A program made the position numbers and the translations under genes. Under the pieces are notes generated by a model. The model was not told where the DNA came from. It worked only from the letters and a program-made list of their open reading frames with translations, and ran no database searches. This document shows positions 1 through 8,185 of a DNA stretch of 64,000 nt, in pieces. This DNA is from G963677485 sp942492855 (GTDB lineage: Bacteria; Armatimonadota; HRBIN16). Numbering within the stretch: position 1 is the first letter of the stretch; the number at the start of each line of letters is the position of its first letter. The stretch covers positions 3,224,001 to 3,288,000 of the forward strand of contig OW818647.1 of assembly GCA_942492855.1 (NCBI GenBank), written 5' to 3'.

Positions 1-2
1 TT

Positions 3-1208
3 GGTCAGTTTAACGGGTCTAGGCCTAATACAGGCATTGTTACTGCATCAACTGGATTTACGCATGGGGTCGGACTTACCAGCAGTGGTTCAGTGGAGTG
101 CTGGGGAAGCAACACCTATGGGCAATGTAACTATCCTACACCTAACAGTGGTTTTATCGATGTATCAGCGGGAGGATGGTATAATGCTGGCCTTAAGCGT
201 GATGGATCAGTAGTCTGTTGGGGGTGTACCGGTGATGGTCAGGGTAGTGTACCACTACCAAACAGCGACTTTGTGGCGGTTTCGCCAGGTCTCTACCATA
301 CAGCAGGTTTGAAGCGTGATGGTTCGATTGTGTGCTGGGGTAGTAATGCCTGGGGTCAGCGCATCGTACCAGCACCCAACGCCAACTATGTATCTGTTTC
401 AGCAGGGCATATGCATACGGCCGGTATCAAACGTGATGGATCCATTGTCTGCTGGGGAGATAACACGTATAATCAGTGCCGTGTTCCAGAGCCAAACACC
501 GGGTTTATCAGTGTGTCCGCAGGCCGTTTTCATACCCTTGGTCTAAAACGCGATGGCTCGGTGGTCGCTTGGGGCGACAGCTCCTATAAGCAATGCGATG
601 TGCCATCGCCTAATAACGAATTTGTATCGGTATCGGCTGGACAAAGCGTTTCTGTAGGATTGAAGAGTGACGGTACTGTTGTCTTTTGGGGTTACAACTA
701 CTATGGTCAATGTACTGTGCCAGACCCTAACTATGAGTTTCTCGCGATATCTGCTTTCGGATACAACACTGTCGCGATCAGGGCTGAACGGTCGATAATC
801 GGGCAGGTGGCACTTGGGAACTTCAATGGCAGCTTGGTCGATCACCCGCTGACGGCTGTTGTCAACTGCTCATCCGATACTAACACTGCAGAATGCATGA
901 GTATATTTCCTGGTTCTAATGGCCTGTTTTCACTATCGACCTATCTGAAACCGCCATACGACGTGATGATGCTTAGCCCGCATTTTCTGACCGCCAAAGC
1001 CACGAATGTTGTCGCTGGGCAAAGTGCCAACTTCACGCTGGTAAACGGCGACGCCGATGGTGACGGGCAGATCAACTTGTTTGACTTCGTGGTACTGGAT
1101 CAGAACTTTGATTCCTACGATACCATGGCTGACCTTAACGGCGATGGGCAGGTGAACCTGTTTGACTACGTGGTCATCGACCAAAACTTTGGTGCCAAGG
1201 GAGACTGA
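3..1208 (+). CDS. RCC1-repeat secreted protein with C-terminal dockerin (5' partial)
   Basis: The reading frame is open from the left edge, so the start and signal peptide lie outside the window. Six complete RCC1-type repeats of about 39 residues are visible (pattern AVSAGxxHTxGLKxDGSVVCWG, then GQCxVPxPN), preceded by the tail of another and followed by a closing half repeat. Next comes a sandwich-like domain of about 85 residues, then a dockerin with two 12-residue calcium loops (DADGDGQINLFD and DLNGDGQVNLFD). It ends in AKGD like its four downstream paralogues. The family forms seven-bladed propellers that bind ligands or proteins; type I dockerins bind cohesins. The ligand is unknown and no cohesin is visible here. 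The spacer after the first dockerin loop (NFDSYDT) differs from the NFGKT form of the other copies. Confidence 0.85.
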   Translation, partial: GQFNGSRPNTGIVTASTGFTHGVGLTSSGSVECWGSNTYGQCNYPTPNSGFIDVSAGGWYNAGLKRDGSVVCWGCTGDGQGSVPLPNSDFVAVSPGLYHTAGLKRDGSIVCWGSNAWGQRIVPAPNANYVSVSAGHMHTAGIKRDGSIVCWGDNTYNQCRVPEPNTGFISVSAGRFHTLGLKRDGSVVAWGDSSYKQCDVPSPNNEFVSVSAGQSVSVGLKSDGTVVFWGYNYYGQCTVPDPNYEFLAISAFGYNTVAIRAERSIIGQVALGNFNGSLVDHPLTAVVNCSSDTNTAECMSIFPGSNGLFSLSTYLKPPYDVMMLSPHFLTAKATNVVAGQSANFTLVNGDADGDGQINLFDFVVLDQNFDSYDTMADLNGDGQVNLFDYVVIDQNFGAKGD

Positions 1209-1266
1209 GGCAAGTGCATGGCTAAAAATGATCGAACCAATACATAAAGTATGTGAGGTAATCACT

Positions 1267-4200
1267 ATGATTAATAGTTTCCATCGATCTATGTTTCTAT
1301 CTGGTGCTATAGTGCTGGGGTGCCTGTGTGCTGAAATGGGACAGTCTCAACCCACTCTACCAGCCATTCCACCAATGCTGGTGGAATCCTCAAAGGCTCA
1401 GGTGGCTAACGTCCAACCGGTTCCGTATGGCCCGATCACGGGGATTACTGCCATATCGGCAGGATACTATCACAGTGTGGGGCTCAAGCGTGATGGCTCT
1501 GTTGTTTACTGGGGTAATAACTCGTTTGGTCAGGGCAATGTGCCAGAACCCAACCAGAACTTCGTTTCTGTCGCCGCAGGCGGAATCCACACAATAGGTC
1601 TGAAAGAAAACGGCTCTGTAGTTTGCTGGGGCAACAATGACTATTTCCAATGTAGTCTACCAGCCCAAAATACGAGCTTTACGGCCGTATCGGCTGGGTT
1701 ATTCCACTCTGCGGCATTGCGTGTCGATGGATCGATTACATGTTGGGGATTTAACGGAGATGGACGTTGCAGCGTACCCTCACCTAATCAAGATTTCATA
1801 GCGGTTGCAGCAGGCGGAGCACATACTGTAGGGCTGAAAAAAGACGGTTCTGTGGTCGTTTGGGGTGATGCCTCCGGTATCAATCAGCCTGATCCGACCG
1901 AGAGGTTTACCGCCATATCGGCAGGAAATCATACGATGGGATTACGAGCCGATGGCAGCGTGGTGTGCTGGGGAGGCAACGGCCAGGGGCAGTGTACCGT
2001 CCCATCACCCAATCGCGACTTTGTAGCAATCTGTGCAGGCGGATCGCACTCTATGGGGCTCAAGCGCAGCGGGGTGGTAGTGTGCTGGGGACTAAACACC
2101 GACAATCAGTGCAGCGTGCCTTTACCGAACCGCGATTTCGTAGCTATCGCCGCAGGAAATACCCACTCAGTCGGTCTCAAACGCGACGGTACTGTTGTCT
2201 GCTGGGGGAATAATGGCTATGGTCAAGCCCCGATCCCTATAAAGCCGCATGGTGCCATCGAGATATGGGGGAATAAAAAGATTGTACCAGAGGAACTTGG
2301 CGGGTTTTCTTACATTTCAACGAGCATCTATAGCACAATAGGCATAAAACGTGACGGCAGTGTTGCAGGGTGGGGGTTGAACGTTGAAGGTATGCTATCA
2401 TCGCCTTTACCGAACGCCGATTTCAAGATGGTGGCCTCGGGATACGCACATACAGTTGGGCTCAAGACCAATGGAAGCATCATATGCTGGGGAAATAACA
2501 GCTACAGTCAATGCATTGTTCCAGAACCAAACCAACACTTTACAGCGATAGATGCTGGTCAGGATTTTAGTGCTGGGTTGAAAAGTGACGGCACGATTGT
2601 CTGTTGGGGTGATAATAGCCAGAATCAATGTAACGTCCCTTCACCGAACGCGGGTTTTTCGGCGGTATCGGCTGGTTTCCTTCATACCGCAGGATTGAAG
2701 CAAGACGGGTCGATTGTTTGTTGGGGGAATAACAGTTATGAGCAATGCAATGTGCCTGCTCCGAACGCTGATTTCGTAGCGGTGTCTGCAGGCGAACGTT
2801 ACACGGTTGCCATCAAGAAGGATGGGTCTATTGTAGGCTGGGGATACAACGATGATGGCCGGTGTAATCCTCCGGAGCCAAATGATGAGTTTGTAGCGGT
2901 ATCAGCAGGTTACCATCATACTTTGGCACTCAAACGGGATGGCACTGTAGCTGCCTTTGGAAGTAATCTAGGTGGCGTATGTGACATACCCCAACCCGAT
3001 GACCGTTACGTTGCGGTTTCGGCAGGATTGGTTCATTCTGTGGCACTGAAGAGTGATGGATATGTAGTTTGCTGGGGAAGCAATGCCGAGAACCAGTGTG
3101 GAATCACACCAAATAGAAACTTTACTGAAGTTAAATCACGCGGTGAGTTTACTATCGGGCTGAGAACTCACGAGGTGGTATGCTTGGGAAACAAAGCCTA
3201 TGGTCTGCAGAATGTCCCCGAACCAAACATGGGGTTTATAGAAATCGGTGCTGGGCGGGCCCATGGTGCTGCCCTTAAGAGTGACGGGTCGGTGGTATGT
3301 TGGGGAGACAACTCTAAGGGGCAGTTAAATGTCCCTCAGCCAAACCAGGGTGTAATAGCCATAGCCACAGGGGAAAACCATACACTTGCTCTGAAAAGTG
3401 ACGGCTCCATATCTGGCTGGGGATGGAATGCATATGGCCTATATGATGTTCCTCAGCCCAACCAGGGCTTCGTGGCGGTTTCTGCCGGTATGTTTCACTC
3501 GCTCGGACTTAAAGAAGATGGAACCATAGCTTGCTGGGGCTCAGATTACGTGACGCGGCATCCAGTCCCATTACCAAACAGTGACTTTGTCGCCATCGCA
3601 TCCGGCGATTATCATTCCGTCGCGCTGAAGCGCGACGGCTATGTCGTTTGCTGGGGTAGCAACATATATGGTCAATGCGATGTTCCCACACCTAACCAAG
3701 ACTTCGTCGCGATCGCGGCGGGCTGGCAACACTCGATCGGCCTCAAACGTGACGGGTCGGTCGTCTGCTGGGGTGATAACGCCGAAGGACAGTGCAATAT
3801 CCCCTCACCGAACAGCGGTTTTATCGCCATTGCTGCAGGATCCAAAACCTCGCTTGTTATTCGCAATCTACATACCGTGTCGGGGCAGGTGCAACTGGGC
3901 GGGTTTGGCGGTGACCCCCTTACGCAGCAGCTCGCGGCCACCATAAGCAGCTCAGCCTTCCCCAATCCATCCCAGTGTATGAGCCTAAATCCAACAAGTA
4001 ACGGCAGCTTTACACTATCAACCTATCTGGCCCCGCCATATGACATCCGAGTCTTTGGATCGCATTTCCTGCCCATCAAGGCGGTTGGCATCAATGCAGA
4101 CCAAAGCACCAACTTCTCCCTTGTCAACGGCGATGCGGATGGCGACGGGCAGATCAACCTGTTCGACTTCGTGGTGCTGGACATGAACTTCGGCAAGACA

Positions 4201-4290
4201 AGCCCGATGGCCGACCTGAACGGCGACGGGCAGGTGAACCTGTTCGACTACGTGGTTATCGACCAGAACTTCGGGGCCAAGGGGGACTAA
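1267..4290 (+). CDS. Large RCC1-repeat secreted protein with dockerin, three propellers' worth of repeats
   Basis: About 1007 residues. I chose the ATG at 1267 because TGAGGT lies just upstream and a hydrophobic signal segment follows; the frame is open further upstream but lacks a ribosome site. I count seven complete RCC1-type repeats, then a second copy of the N-terminal cap found at the mature start of the paralogues (GAIEIWG, about nt 2250-2300), then 13 complete repeats and a closing half repeat. If cap and closing half form one blade, the total is 21 blades. A sandwich domain and a two-loop dockerin ending AKGD follow. Likely exported and surface-attached through the dockerin (inference). 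The mid-protein cap suggests fusion of two ancestral propeller genes. Confidence 0.88.
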   Translation: MINSFHRSMFLSGAIVLGCLCAEMGQSQPTLPAIPPMLVESSKAQVANVQPVPYGPITGITAISAGYYHSVGLKRDGSVVYWGNNSFGQGNVPEPNQNFVSVAAGGIHTIGLKENGSVVCWGNNDYFQCSLPAQNTSFTAVSAGLFHSAALRVDGSITCWGFNGDGRCSVPSPNQDFIAVAAGGAHTVGLKKDGSVVVWGDASGINQPDPTERFTAISAGNHTMGLRADGSVVCWGGNGQGQCTVPSPNRDFVAICAGGSHSMGLKRSGVVVCWGLNTDNQCSVPLPNRDFVAIAAGNTHSVGLKRDGTVVCWGNNGYGQAPIPIKPHGAIEIWGNKKIVPEELGGFSYISTSIYSTIGIKRDGSVAGWGLNVEGMLSSPLPNADFKMVASGYAHTVGLKTNGSIICWGNNSYSQCIVPEPNQHFTAIDAGQDFSAGLKSDGTIVCWGDNSQNQCNVPSPNAGFSAVSAGFLHTAGLKQDGSIVCWGNNSYEQCNVPAPNADFVAVSAGERYTVAIKKDGSIVGWGYNDDGRCNPPEPNDEFVAVSAGYHHTLALKRDGTVAAFGSNLGGVCDIPQPDDRYVAVSAGLVHSVALKSDGYVVCWGSNAENQCGITPNRNFTEVKSRGEFTIGLRTHEVVCLGNKAYGLQNVPEPNMGFIEIGAGRAHGAALKSDGSVVCWGDNSKGQLNVPQPNQGVIAIATGENHTLALKSDGSISGWGWNAYGLYDVPQPNQGFVAVSAGMFHSLGLKEDGTIACWGSDYVTRHPVPLPNSDFVAIASGDYHSVALKRDGYVVCWGSNIYGQCDVPTPNQDFVAIAAGWQHSIGLKRDGSVVCWGDNAEGQCNIPSPNSGFIAIAAGSKTSLVIRNLHTVSGQVQLGGFGGDPLTQQLAATISSSAFPNPSQCMSLNPTSNGSFTLSTYLAPPYDIRVFGSHFLPIKAVGINADQSTNFSLVNGDADGDGQINLFDFVVLDMNFGKTSPMADLNGDGQVNLFDYVVIDQNFGAKGD

Positions 4291-4306
4291 AACAAACTCA
4301 ACACGG

Positions 4307-4325
4307 TGAGGCCTCAGCAGCCTCA
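4307..4325 (+). terminator. Hairpin in RCC1 spacer
   Basis: A 6-bp stem (TGAGGC with GCCTCA) lies 17 bases after the stop of the preceding RCC1 gene. There is no U tract. An equivalent hairpin with similar flanks follows the next RCC1 gene (6590-6612), so the spacer was duplicated with the genes. It may be a weak terminator or an mRNA 3'-end stabiliser. Confidence 0.4.
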
Positions 4326-4403
4326 TCGCATCAACACACGCCGGATGTTGCCTGGTGTATATGACAATTGAAGGCCACTATTAAGGATATGTGGAGGCAA
4401 TAC

Positions 4404-6575
4404 ATGAAACGCACAGTAACGCGGATCGGAAGTAATGTGATGGGATGGGTGGTCGGGCTATTGCTGGTGGTGTGCTGTGTTCCTTGCCTGGCCCAAGGCG
4501 GTGCCATCGAGGGTTGGGGGTATTACCGTGTGATTCCTGGGGAACTGACTGGTTTCACGGCGGTATCGGCCGGTTATACTCATGCGGCTGGCTTGAAAAC
4601 TGACGGCTCAATTGTGTGCTGGGGTAGCAACGCAAATGGCCAGTGCAGTGTTCCTGCACCCAATAGTGGCTTTGTTGCCGTTTCGGCAAGCAATGAGTTC
4701 ACTGTGGGGTTGAAAGCTGATGGATCGGTGGTGTGTTGGGGACGGAATAGCAGTGGCCAATGCACAGTACCCGCACCGAACAACGGCTTTACGGCGGTGT
4801 CGGCAGGCGGCACCCATGCAATAGGGCTGAAGAACGACGGCTCAGTGGTCTGCTGGGGGGCCAACGGGAGCGGGCAGTGCACTGTTCCTGGGCCAAACTC
4901 TAGCTTTAAAGCCATATCAGCAGGTGCGTTTACGACAGCTGGACTTAAAAACGACGGGTCCGTTGTGTTCTGGGGAGATAATAGTGGTGCTCAGTGTAGT
5001 CTGCCTGCCACGAATGATTACGATGCTGTCTCTGTGGGCACTTGGTATACCGTCGGGTTGAGAAAGAATGGTTCTATCATTGGAGTGGGCACAAACGGCT
5101 GGGGTGGGTGGGTAATCGACCCCGAACCTAACAGCGATTTTACTGCAGTTTCTGTTGGGAACAACCATCAGGTCGCGATGAAGAGCAACGGGTCCATCAT
5201 TACTTTTGGCAGCCCCGAGGGAAATCGGTGGGGGCAATGTGATGTTCCTGGTCCGAATAGCGACTTTATTGCTGTGTCTGCAGGTGCCTTCTTTACCGTG
5301 GGACTGAAGTCAGATGGCACAGTGGTTTGCTGGGGTATGAACAACTACGGGCAGTGCAACGGGCCTTTGCCCAACCGAGATTTCGTCTCTATTGCAGCGA
5401 ACGAAAATCATAGTATCGGACTGAAACCCAACGGTTCGATCGTCTGCTGGGGTGACAGTGACAATGCCCTGGCACTCATGCCGACATCAAATACTAACAT
5501 CATCGCTGTGTCCGCTGGCTGGGGTGCTGGTGGGGATCCGTATGGACACAGTGCGGTGCTCAAGGCAAATGGATCAATCTACTGCTGGGGAAACAACGGA
5601 GAAGGACAATGCAATACCCCAGAACCGAACACCGGATTTGTAGCAGTTGCAGCAGGATACAGAAATACGGCAGGGGTAAAAAGCGATGGATCCATTGTGT
5701 GCTGGGGATTTAATCATTACGGTGCATGCAATGTGCCCGAGCCCAACACTGATTACATCGCAGTTGCGATCAACTCCAACAATGCCGTGGGGTTAAAGCG
5801 CAATGGCTCAGTTGTGGGCTGGGGCAGCCCATTTACAGGCGTCAACACAGTGCCAGAGCCCAACAGCGGTTTCATCGCTGTATCTGCAGGCCCTGCATTC
5901 GCTGTAGGGTTGAAACGCGATGGTTCGATTGTCGGCTGGGGTGATAATGGGTCAGGGCAGTGCAATGTGCCCGAGCCTAACCGCGACTTCATCGCTGTCT
6001 CCACATCCGGCGGCACAGTCGCGGGGCTCAAGAGCGACGGCTCGATCGTCTGTTGGGGTGACAACACATATGGTCAACGTAATGTGCCCGAACCAAACAG
6101 CGGTTTCATCTATATCTCTGCTGGCCGGTTCCATACGGTGGGCATCCGCGGCGGGCATTCGCTGTCGGGTACGTCTACACTTGGCAATCTGCTCGGTGAC
6201 ATCACTCACCAACCGATTGCTGCAGAGTTAAGTAGCATGAGCAATTTGAGTGCCACTCAGATCCTGAATTTCCACCCTAGAAGCGACGGTAGCTTCGCTC
6301 TTCACAGCGCTTTGGATCCACCATATCAAGTTCGAATAACCAGTCCACATTATCTACCTCTACACATCCAAAATGTCGACCCTAGCATCAGTCTGAACTT
6401 CTCCCTTGTCAACGGCGATGCGGATGGAGATGGGCAGATCAACCTGTTCGACTTCGTGGTGCTGGACCAAAACTTCGGAAAGACCACCCACATGGCTGAC
6501 CTCAACGGCGACGGCCAGGTGAACCTGTTCGACTACGTGGTCATCGACCAGAACTTCGGCGCCAAGGGAGATTGA
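4404..6575 (+). CDS. RCC1-repeat secreted protein with dockerin (14-blade type)
   Basis: 723 residues. The ATG at 4404 is preceded by GGAGG at 6-nt spacing, so it is preferred over an upstream ATG at 4368. A signal peptide ends near CLAQGG. The mature protein opens with a cap, GAIEGWG, which corresponds to the second half of a repeat. Thirteen full repeats follow, then a closing half repeat (SGFIYISAGRFHTVGIR). Cap plus closing half would complete a fourteenth blade, giving two seven-bladed propellers. A sandwich domain and a two-loop dockerin ending AKGD complete it. Third of five tandem paralogues. Many blades carry a Cys pair (CWG and GQC) that could form disulfides outside the cell. Confidence 0.88.
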   Translation: MKRTVTRIGSNVMGWVVGLLLVVCCVPCLAQGGAIEGWGYYRVIPGELTGFTAVSAGYTHAAGLKTDGSIVCWGSNANGQCSVPAPNSGFVAVSASNEFTVGLKADGSVVCWGRNSSGQCTVPAPNNGFTAVSAGGTHAIGLKNDGSVVCWGANGSGQCTVPGPNSSFKAISAGAFTTAGLKNDGSVVFWGDNSGAQCSLPATNDYDAVSVGTWYTVGLRKNGSIIGVGTNGWGGWVIDPEPNSDFTAVSVGNNHQVAMKSNGSIITFGSPEGNRWGQCDVPGPNSDFIAVSAGAFFTVGLKSDGTVVCWGMNNYGQCNGPLPNRDFVSIAANENHSIGLKPNGSIVCWGDSDNALALMPTSNTNIIAVSAGWGAGGDPYGHSAVLKANGSIYCWGNNGEGQCNTPEPNTGFVAVAAGYRNTAGVKSDGSIVCWGFNHYGACNVPEPNTDYIAVAINSNNAVGLKRNGSVVGWGSPFTGVNTVPEPNSGFIAVSAGPAFAVGLKRDGSIVGWGDNGSGQCNVPEPNRDFIAVSTSGGTVAGLKSDGSIVCWGDNTYGQRNVPEPNSGFIYISAGRFHTVGIRGGHSLSGTSTLGNLLGDITHQPIAAELSSMSNLSATQILNFHPRSDGSFALHSALDPPYQVRITSPHYLPLHIQNVDPSISLNFSLVNGDADGDGQINLFDFVVLDQNFGKTTHMADLNGDGQVNLFDYVVIDQNFGAKGD

Positions 6576-6589
6576 GGCAACCGCTACAA

Positions 6590-6612
6590 GGTGAGGTCTC
6601 ATCGGCCTCACC
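6590..6612 (+). terminator. Hairpin in RCC1 spacer
   Basis: A perfect 7-bp stem (GGTGAGG with CCTCACC) and a 9-nt loop lie 14 bases after the RCC1 stop codon. No U tract follows. The flanks resemble the hairpin at 4307-4325, including a shared CCGGATGTTG segment downstream. Confidence 0.4.
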
Positions 6613-6688
6613 GCATCAATACACCGGATGTTGTTGATGCAAGAAATGACAACTGACGGTCACTACATAGAATATATGGAGGTTGTAC

Positions 6689-8038
6689 ATGAAATTCACC
6701 GTATTTCGATTGACGTTTGGTGTCATGGGCTGGATGGTGTGGTTAACCATGGTCGTGTGTTGCGCACCTTGCCTGGCTCAGGGAGGCACCATAACCGCAT
6801 GGGGGACAAAGCGCATATCGCCTGGTGAATACAATGAGTTTGTGGCAGTCGCTACAAACAACTCGCATAACATAGCACCAAACCCTGACGGTACTGTTGT
6901 TGGGCTCAAGGCTGACGGTTCCGTAGTATGTTGGGGCCAAAACAACCATGGTCAGTGTAATGTCCCCGATCCGAATGCCGACTTTATTGCCATCGCCGCT
7001 GGACACGGTCATACCGTGGGGCTTAAACAAGACGGAACCGTGATCGGCTGGGGTGACAACGCTTATTTGCAATGCGCGGTGCCAGAGCCAAACAAGGATT
7101 TCGTTGCGATAGCAGCAGGAGCCAACCACACTATTGGGTTAAAGCGTGATGGTTCTGTGATATGCTGGGGTTTCGATAACTTCGGTCAATGCACTGTGCC
7201 AGAACCAAAACAAGGCTTCGTGGCGATCTCGGCGGGCAACTGTTACTCTGTCGGGTTAAAAAACGATGGATCAGTCGTCTGCTGGGGGCTCAACAACTTC
7301 GGACAGCTCAACGTACCTGAGCCTAATGAGGACTTCTCGGCCGTAGCAGCAGGTGATGCTCATGTAGTTGGATTGAAGGTTGATGGTTCGGTCACCTGCT
7401 GGGGACATGGTGGTAATTACCAGCTAGTCGTACCGGAACCGAACAGTGGATTCAATGCAGTGGCCGCGGGCGATGGCCATTCGGTAGGAATGAAAAGTAA
7501 CGGTAAATTGGTTTGTTGGGGACTAAGTAACTACTCACAGTGCGTGGTGCCAACGCCAAATGCCGGATTTACGAGTATTTCTGCGGGAGGTTACGCTACG
7601 ACAGCCATTCGTGGTGTGAGTTCATTTGCAGGACTGATACGGTTGGATAATTTCGCCGGTGATCTGGTTTCGCAGGTACTGAAGATAGCATTCTGCAATT
7701 CCGTGGAACCCAGTGCCGTCCATGCATTTACCCTTTCCCCCCAGCCTGATGGCAACTTTTCGCTATCCACCTACATGCCTCCGCCGTATGACATCCGTGT
7801 GGGCAGCCCGCACTTCCTGACCGCCAAGGCCGCGAATGTAGCCATGGGTGAGATTCTGAACTTCACCCTAGTGAACGGCGACGCGGATGGGGACGGGCAG
7901 ATCAACCTGTTCGACTTCGTGGTGCTGGACATGAACTTTGGTAAGTCCACCCCGATGGCTGACCTGAACGGCGACGGCCAGGTGAACCTGTTCGACTACG
8001 TGGTCATCGACCAAAACTTCGGGGCCAAGGGGGATTGA
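6689..8038 (+). CDS. RCC1-repeat secreted protein with dockerin (single propeller)
   Basis: 449 residues, the shortest of the family. The ATG at 6689 has GGAGG six bases upstream and is preferred over a TTG two codons earlier. A signal peptide ends near CLAQGG. The cap GTITAWG is followed by six full repeats (the first with a short insert) and the closing half AGFTSISAGGYATTAIR. With N- and C-terminal halves joined as a velcro blade this gives exactly seven blades, the classical RCC1 fold. A sandwich domain and a two-loop dockerin ending AKGD follow. It is the simplest member and a useful reference for the larger paralogues. Confidence 0.88.
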   Translation: MKFTVFRLTFGVMGWMVWLTMVVCCAPCLAQGGTITAWGTKRISPGEYNEFVAVATNNSHNIAPNPDGTVVGLKADGSVVCWGQNNHGQCNVPDPNADFIAIAAGHGHTVGLKQDGTVIGWGDNAYLQCAVPEPNKDFVAIAAGANHTIGLKRDGSVICWGFDNFGQCTVPEPKQGFVAISAGNCYSVGLKNDGSVVCWGLNNFGQLNVPEPNEDFSAVAAGDAHVVGLKVDGSVTCWGHGGNYQLVVPEPNSGFNAVAAGDGHSVGMKSNGKLVCWGLSNYSQCVVPTPNAGFTSISAGGYATTAIRGVSSFAGLIRLDNFAGDLVSQVLKIAFCNSVEPSAVHAFTLSPQPDGNFSLSTYMPPPYDIRVGSPHFLTAKAANVAMGEILNFTLVNGDADGDGQINLFDFVVLDMNFGKSTPMADLNGDGQVNLFDYVVIDQNFGAKGD

Positions 8039-8185
8039 GGTGAGTGTGCATGCAAGAGGCCAGAAGGCCTGCGTGTGTGCAGACGAATGGGGGTGTGTCG
8101 AGTTGGAGCGACCAAGAAGAAGCACACAGACTAACAAATTAGTGATGACACGGGATCGTTAGCAACGGAACACGGAGATTATGCA

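Noticed and set aside
3672..4326. Minus-strand open frames opposite the dockerin-coding ends
   Set aside because: They recur in every RCC1 paralogue as antisense shadows caused by codon bias, with no start signals.
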